Source: Alphaproteobacteria bacterium (GTDB taxonomy: Bacteria > Pseudomonadota > Alphaproteobacteria > CAAGCB01 > CAG-977). From it: DNA of 64,000 nucleotides. The position numbers were made by a program, and so were the translations under genes. The stretch is from assembly GCA_900768875.1 (NCBI GenBank), contig CAAGEP010000005.1, positions 1-64,000 of the forward strand, in the 5' to 3' direction. The notes under the pieces are model-generated. The model worked only from the letters and a program-made list of their open reading frames with translations. It was not told the origin of the DNA and made no database searches. Numbering within the stretch: position 1 is the stretch's first letter; every line of letters starts with the position of its first letter. Below, piece after piece: positions 59,835-64,000 of this stretch.

Positions 59835-60320
59835 ATGACTGAAAATCAAACCGAAAACAATACTCAACAGCAACCCGCCATCACAATTAACGCGCAATTC
59901 GTCAAGGACATTTCGTTCGAAGCGCCGCATGTCCCGCAAATTTTCACCGAATTGAAAACAAATCCCGAAATCGCGGTGTCCGTCGACGTTCAGGCAAGCA
60001 AACTGCAGGACGCTCTGTTTCAGGTCGCTTTAAAAATTAAAGCCGAAGCCAAGGTCGAAGACAAGGTAGCTTTTTTGTGTGAAGTCGAATACGGCTGTAT
60101 GGCGACGGTCAACGTTCCCGCCGAACACGTCGAACCGGTTTTGCTGATTGAAATTCCGCGTCTGTTGTTCCCGTTCGTGCGCAACATCATCGCCGATTTG
60201 ACGCGCGAAAGCGGATTCCCGCCTTTGATGATAAATCCGATCGACTTTGTGGGATTGTACCATCAGCGTTTGGCTGAACTGCAGAAACAGAAAGCCGAAG
60301 AAAACAAAACACTCAACTGA
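59835..60320 (+). CDS. secB: Protein-export chaperone SecB
   Basis: A 161-residue acidic tetrameric chaperone that keeps preproteins unfolded and hands them to SecA. Signature: FVKDISFEAPHVPQIF, ALKIKAEAKVEDKVAFLCEVEYG, then IEIPRLLFPFVRNIIADLTRESGFPPLMINPIDF. Start follows CAGGAGAATACT. It diverges from the Tim44 gene and its end overlaps the dnaQ end by 8 nt on the opposite strand. Confidence 0.96.
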   Translation: MTENQTENNTQQQPAITINAQFVKDISFEAPHVPQIFTELKTNPEIAVSVDVQASKLQDALFQVALKIKAEAKVEDKVAFLCEVEYGCMATVNVPAEHVEPVLLIEIPRLLFPFVRNIIADLTRESGFPPLMINPIDFVGLYHQRLAELQKQKAEENKTLN

Positions 60321-61005
60321 GCCAAATCGGATTTTTCAGTTTTTTGACGAAAGCCTCGTGATTTTCCAGTTCGCCTTCCAAAAAAACGGGAGGACGCGGT
60401 TCAATCCGAGGCTTTTTCGTTTGTATGTCAGCCTTTTCCGCGGCTTTGATTTCCAGCGCGTTTTTCTTTTTGTCATCAAACAGAAAAGCGGGTTCTTTGC
60501 CGCCCAGCAGCTCCAGATACACATCGGCAAGCAGTTCGGAGTCCAGCAAAGCCCCGTGTGTCGTGCGTTTGGAGTTGTCAACGCCGAAACGGCGGCACAG
60601 TTCATCCAGATTGACGCGCGATCCGGGGAATTTTTGACGTGCAATCAACAGCGTGTCGATTGCCCTGTCCATGGGAATCGGGTCGCGTTTCAGCCATGAA
60701 AGTTCGGCGTTAATGAACTTCATATCGAATTCGGCGTTGTGAATGACCAGCGGCGAATCCCCGATAAAGGCCAGAAATTCATCGACAATATCCCGAAACG
60801 GCGGTTCCTTGTCCAAAATTTCGTTGGTCAAGCCGTGAACTTTGACGACTTCCTCCGGCACGTCGCGTTCGGGATTAATCAGCTGATAATACTTGCTGCC
60901 CGTCGGCATGTGATTTTCCAGCTCGACACATCCGATTGAAACCAGACGGTGACCTTTGTACGGGTCAAGTCCCGTCGTTTCCGTATCTAACACAACTTCG
61001 CGCAT
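60313..61005 (-). CDS. dnaQ: DNA polymerase III epsilon subunit (proofreading exonuclease)
   Basis: A 230-residue DEDDh exonuclease. Exo I VLDTETTGLDP (Asp7, Glu9), Exo II VIHNAEFDMKF, Exo III THGALLDSELLADVYLEL (His and Asp), all catalytic residues present. The C-terminal ~55 residues are a less conserved tail that binds the polymerase alpha subunit. It gives 3'-5' proofreading to replication. Start overlaps the coaE stop region by 19 nt; alphaproteobacteria commonly have coaE-dnaQ adjacent. Confidence 0.95.
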   Translation of the reverse strand: MREVVLDTETTGLDPYKGHRLVSIGCVELENHMPTGSKYYQLINPERDVPEEVVKVHGLTNEILDKEPPFRDIVDEFLAFIGDSPLVIHNAEFDMKFINAELSWLKRDPIPMDRAIDTLLIARQKFPGSRVNLDELCRRFGVDNSKRTTHGALLDSELLADVYLELLGGKEPAFLFDDKKKNALEIKAAEKADIQTKKPRIEPRPPVFLEGELENHEAFVKKLKNPIWLS

Positions 61006-61562
61006 AATTCTTCCTTTATCTGCTTCAAACGCGCTTTGACGGGTTCCGTTCCGCCTTCGGTGCGGATAACGTAGTCGGCGCGTGAAATTTTATCCCGTTC
61101 CGACCAAAAACGGCCGGTTAAAACTTTATATTTCTCATCCGTCATATTCGGACGGGCGAAAACCCGCCGTTTCAACACTTCGGGCGCGGCGGTAACGTAA
61201 ATTATTTTGCCGCACAGCTTGTCCCACCCCGCTTCAAACAGCAAAGGCACATCCAAGACCCCGTCGGAATGATTTTGAATGAAAACCTCCGCCTTTTGCC
61301 GCAAAAACGGATACAGCAAAGCTTCCAATTCCGCCGTCGTCAGCCGTTTTTCAGCCAGCAAACGGCTTAAAACGGAACGGTCGACAACGCCGTCAGCCAC
61401 GCTTTGAGGGATTTTTTCGGAAAACAAAGCAACAACCGCTTTATCGGTCATCAGCGCGTGCACTTCCGCGTCCGCGTCAAAAACCGCCCAACCCAGCTCT
61501 TTCATCAATTCCGCCGTCGTTGTTTTGCCCGCGCCCATCGCGCCCGTCAATCCGATAATCAT
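60987..61562 (-). CDS. coaE: Dephospho-CoA kinase
   Basis: A 191-residue kinase for the last step of coenzyme A synthesis. P-loop GLTGAMGAGKTT (4-15), the dephospho-CoA-binding region FDADAEVHALM and DVPLLFEAGWDKLCGKIIYVTAAPEVLKRRV. Length is normal. Its ATG overlaps the aroE stop by 4 nt (ATGA). Confidence 0.95.
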   Translation of the reverse strand: MIIGLTGAMGAGKTTTAELMKELGWAVFDADAEVHALMTDKAVVALFSEKIPQSVADGVVDRSVLSRLLAEKRLTTAELEALLYPFLRQKAEVFIQNHSDGVLDVPLLFEAGWDKLCGKIIYVTAAPEVLKRRVFARPNMTDEKYKVLTGRFWSERDKISRADYVIRTEGGTEPVKARLKQIKEELCAKLC

Positions 61563-62356
61563 GCGACCAACGCCCGCAGTTCATCCGTGATTTCGGGCAG
61601 AACGCCGAAAAACGCGCGAAAAGCGGGACGCGCCTGCTCCAACAGCATGCCCAATCCGTCCGCTGTGACAAATCCTTTTTGTTCCGCCTGCTCCAACAGT
61701 TTTGTTTTCAGCGGCGCGTAGACCAAATCCGCAACCGTTGCCGACGGCTTCAACGGCGTCAAGTCGATGTCCAGTTCGTCAAATCCGTTCATGCCCAGCG
61801 TCGTTGCGTTTGCCAGCAAATCCGTGTCTTTCAAGACCGATTGCCTGTCCGCCCACGGAACAAGGACGACATTATCCCCGATGGCTTTTTTAAGGCTCTG
61901 CGCTTTTTCAAGCGTGCGGTACACCAGCCGGATTTCCGCCGCTTCGGTCATTGCCGCGCAGATTCCGCGCGCCGCGCCGCCCGTTCCCAACACGGAAACG
62001 ACGCTGTTTTTCAAAGCAAAAGCGGGATTGCGCGCCGAAACATTGGCGACAAAGCCGATGCCGTCCGTGTTATGTCCGTACAACGTCCCGTCGGAACGCA
62101 CAACAACGGTGTTGACCGCCCCCGCTTTGCGCGCCTGTTCGGACAAATCGTCCAGAAAGGGAATAACCGCCGTTTTATGAGGCACGGTTACGTTAAATCC
62201 CGCAAAATCCCGCGCATTTTCCATAAAACGGTCAATCTCGCGGACTTCGTATTTGTCATAAGACGCGTTTATGCCGTACTTTTTCAGCCAATAATTATGA
62301 ATCGTCGGCGATTTGGAATGGTTAATCGGAAAGCCGATAACGCCGGCTTTGGTCAT
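61559..62356 (-). CDS. aroE: Shikimate dehydrogenase
   Basis: A 265-residue NADP-dependent enzyme from ATG 62356 (GGAGAG upstream; the longer frame lies in maf). Substrate-site residues: PINHSKSP, NVTVPHKTAV (catalytic Lys), NTDGIGF; Rossmann VLGTGGAARGICAAM; product-side LANATTLGMN, VADLVYAPLKTKLLEQA. It reduces 3-dehydroshikimate in aromatic amino-acid synthesis. It overlaps maf by 4 nt and coaE by 4 nt. Confidence 0.95.
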   Translation of the reverse strand: MTKAGVIGFPINHSKSPTIHNYWLKKYGINASYDKYEVREIDRFMENARDFAGFNVTVPHKTAVIPFLDDLSEQARKAGAVNTVVVRSDGTLYGHNTDGIGFVANVSARNPAFALKNSVVSVLGTGGAARGICAAMTEAAEIRLVYRTLEKAQSLKKAIGDNVVLVPWADRQSVLKDTDLLANATTLGMNGFDELDIDLTPLKPSATVADLVYAPLKTKLLEQAEQKGFVTADGLGMLLEQARPAFRAFFGVLPEITDELRALVA

Positions 62357-62943
62357 TTTTTCAACTCTCCGCAAGAACGCAGACATTCCAACAGCGGCAG
62401 CAAAGGCAACCCCAGTACGGAAAAGAAGTCGCCTTCGACCGATTTAACCAGCTGCGCGCCCAAGTCTTCCAAATAATACGCGCCGACGGAATCGCAGACT
62501 TCCTCGCCCGCTTCCGCCAAATACTCGTCAAGGAAATTGTCGGAAAAGTCGCGCATGGCGACTTGCACGACAGAGTTTTCACACCAAATCACTTTTTGAT
62601 TTTTGACGACCGCCGCGCCGTTGACCAGCAAATGCTTTTTATTGCGAAGTTTTTTCAAATACTTGTGCGCGATGCTGAGGTTTTCGGGTTTGGAAAACCA
62701 TTCACCGTTCAAATCCAGAATTTGATCCGCGCCGATGACGTATGCCGACGGATATTTTTCGGACACCGCCATTGCTTTTTCAACCGCCAAACGCATGCTG
62801 GTTTCTTTGGCGGACGCGTTTAAAGCGCGCATTTCGCTTTTAATCGCTTCTTCGTCGATTTGGGCGGAAACGCTGGTAAAATCAACCCCTGCGGCATCCA
62901 ACAATTCTTGCCTGCTTTTGCTTTGAGAGGCCAATATCAACAT
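62353..62943 (-). CDS. maf: Maf-family nucleotide pyrophosphatase
   Basis: A 196-residue Maf/YceF/YhdE protein: ILASQSKSRQELLDAAGVDF at the N-terminus, VIGADQILDLNGEWFSKP, and the C-terminal GAYYLEDLGAQLVKSVEGDFFSVLGLPL. These enzymes hydrolyse non-canonical or canonical NTPs (house-cleaning, also linked to division arrest). It is the first gene of the maf-aroE-coaE-dnaQ run facing away from the putative origin. Confidence 0.93.
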   Translation of the reverse strand: MLILASQSKSRQELLDAAGVDFTSVSAQIDEEAIKSEMRALNASAKETSMRLAVEKAMAVSEKYPSAYVIGADQILDLNGEWFSKPENLSIAHKYLKKLRNKKHLLVNGAAVVKNQKVIWCENSVVQVAMRDFSDNFLDEYLAEAGEEVCDSVGAYYLEDLGAQLVKSVEGDFFSVLGLPLLPLLECLRSCGELKK

Positions 62944-63380
62944 TTTTCAAAACTCCTGTGTATAAGTCTGACAAAATCGTCCCTTCTTTAGTTTTATCCC
63001 TTTTATGCAAAATTGTCCTGTTTTTTATGCGTCTGTGCGTAATTTTTTTTCAGCAAACGGGCAAAACGGCGGTCAAAAGTTATCCCCTTTATCCACACGG
63101 TTGTTCGACTCGCCACAGAATCGACGAGTCGCTTTGCTTTGAAAACAGCCGGGTTACGAATAACTTTGCCGTGAACAACTCTGTGCAAAAGGTGTTGATA
63201 AAATTGCGTCCGACTTATCCACAGGCTCTACTACCCACTACTACTTTTTTTAATATTTAATATTTTAGGCGCGGCTGACGCCGCTTTTACCCTTGACGGC
63301 GAAACCGAAAGCGGCTAAATAAAGTCATCTTTTCAAAGCGGATTCCCGCTTGATCTTCCCTCAACATCACAGACACACTC
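62944..63380. other. Putative chromosome replication origin (oriC)
   Basis: The 437-bp gene-free gap between maf and rho holds three exact DnaA boxes (TTATnCACA): TTATACACA on the minus strand at 62957-62965, and TTATCCACA on the plus strand at 63089-63097 and 63215-63223. One-mismatch boxes occur at 63034-63042 (minus, TTACGCACA) and 63193-63201 (minus, TTATCAACA). A long A/T-only run (63244-63267, TTTTTTTAATATTTAATATT core) next to the last boxes is a candidate unwinding element. Genes diverge on both sides, and maf-aroE-coaE-dnaQ-secB is the classical alphaproteobacterial origin neighbourhood. The rho promoter must also lie here. Confidence 0.75.
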
Positions 63381-64000
63381 ATGCATTTAAAAGATTTGAA
63401 AAAGAAATCTCCCGCCGAACTGTTAAGCTTGGCTGAAGAAATGGGCGTTGAAAACGCTTCGACCATGCGCACGCAAGACTTGACGTTCGCGATTTTGAAA
63501 CAAGTGTCCAAAAACGACGAAGTTTTGATGGACGAAGGCGTTATCGAAGTCATGCCCGACGGATTCGGCTTTTTGCGTTCGCCGCAATCGAACTATCTGG
63601 CGGGATCGGACGATATTTACGTTTCCCCGTCTCAGGTCAAAAAGTTCGGTTTGCGCACGGGCGATACGGTCGAAGGCGAAATCCGCGCCCCCAAGGACGG
63701 CGAAAAGTACTTTGCGCTTGCCAAAATTTCCAAAGTCAACTTTACCGATCCCGAAAACGTTCGTTTCCGTATCAATTTCGACAATCTGACGCCGTTGCAC
63801 CCGACGGAAAAGATTAAAATGGAAAACGATTTGGACAACAAAAATATGACGTCGCGCATCATCGACTTGATTTGTCCGCAGGGCAAAGGACAGCGCGGCA
63901 TGATTGTCGCTCCGCCCCGCACGGGTAAAACGGTGATGCTGCAAAACATCGCCCACGCGATTACGCAGAACAACCCCGAAATCTATCTGATTGTGCTGTT
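63381..64000 (+). CDS. rho: Transcription termination factor Rho, 3' end missing
   Basis: The first 206 codons of Rho run off the right edge. Visible: the N-terminal helical part (LKDLKKKSPAELLSLAEEMGVEN, then DLTFAILK), the RNA-binding cold-shock-like domain with EGVIEVMPDGFGFLRSP, and the start of the ATPase core with LICPQGKGQRGMIVAPPRTGKTVML, containing the P-loop APPRTGKT. The start ATG fits the family N-terminus although no Shine-Dalgarno sequence is evident before it. Rho is a hexameric RNA helicase that ends transcription. Confidence 0.95.
   Translation, partial: MHLKDLKKKSPAELLSLAEEMGVENASTMRTQDLTFAILKQVSKNDEVLMDEGVIEVMPDGFGFLRSPQSNYLAGSDDIYVSPSQVKKFGLRTGDTVEGEIRAPKDGEKYFALAKISKVNFTDPENVRFRINFDNLTPLHPTEKIKMENDLDNKNMTSRIIDLICPQGKGQRGMIVAPPRTGKTVMLQNIAHAITQNNPEIYLIVL

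Noticed and set aside
1..64000. CRISPR array or rRNA genes
   Set aside because: No regularly spaced repeat array and no rRNA-like sequence was seen; the only structural RNA found is tRNA-Ser.

Overview
The window looks like a piece of an alphaproteobacterial chromosome of roughly middling GC content. The strongest sign is the block maf-aroE-coaE-dnaQ-secB-Tim44-mltA-Smr-mnmE-mnmG facing rho, a gene neighbourhood typical of the replication-origin region in Alphaproteobacteria. The 437-bp gap between maf and rho holds three perfect DnaA boxes, several near-matches and an AT-rich stretch, so it is very probably oriC. A cysteine-rich secreted-type protein, many accessory islands and a complex surface-glycan locus suit an uncultured host-associated lineage; that last point is inference.

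Layout. 1-7.1 kb (+): a cysteine-rich protein (5' end cut off), a MATE exporter, and a tripartite exporter operon (TolC-like channel, MacA-like adaptor, separate MacB-like ATPase and permease). 7.1-15.3 kb (-): a type I restriction-modification operon in the order hsdR, membrane ORF, hsdS, Cys-rich ORF, fic, hsdM, bordered by relics of an integrase, a second hsdR and an XRE regulator. 15.8-17.3 kb (+): an orphan phage tail-fibre gene and its assembly gene. 17.4-32.7 kb (-): one long, mostly overlapping glycan operon. It runs from a WecE-like aminotransferase, a glycosyltransferase and a WecD-like acetyltransferase, through ACP, FabZ-like, ThDP enzyme, NeuB-like synthase, MBL hydrolase, acyl-AMP ligase, LuxE, LuxC and a lactate/malate dehydrogenase, to a gtr-like trio (GT2, SMR-type flippase, polytopic membrane protein).

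32.8-43.3 kb is a genomic island ending at tRNA-Ser(CGA). It holds a serine-recombinase-like protein lacking its catalytic serine, two unrecognised AT-rich genes, a protein joining an HUH (rolling-circle Rep-like) endonuclease domain to a RecQ-type helicase (frame broken at an A9 run), a DUF4143-type ATPase, an integrase relic and an McrBC system. 43.5-53.8 kb is mostly housekeeping: an EAL protein, prs, pgeF, lgt, hldD-like, proC, a diguanylate cyclase with a long acidic tail and a membrane protein. 53.8-64 kb is the origin-proximal block, with genes diverging from the putative oriC and rho running off the right edge.

The most unusual items are the HUH-RecQ fusion with its nearby repeats and two unknown genes, and the combination of LuxC/LuxE/ACP/FabZ/ThDP/NeuB functions inside one glycan operon, which suggests an unusual acyl-aldehyde-derived sugar or sugar-like residue. 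All functional statements rest on reading the sequence and recalling families; no searches were run.
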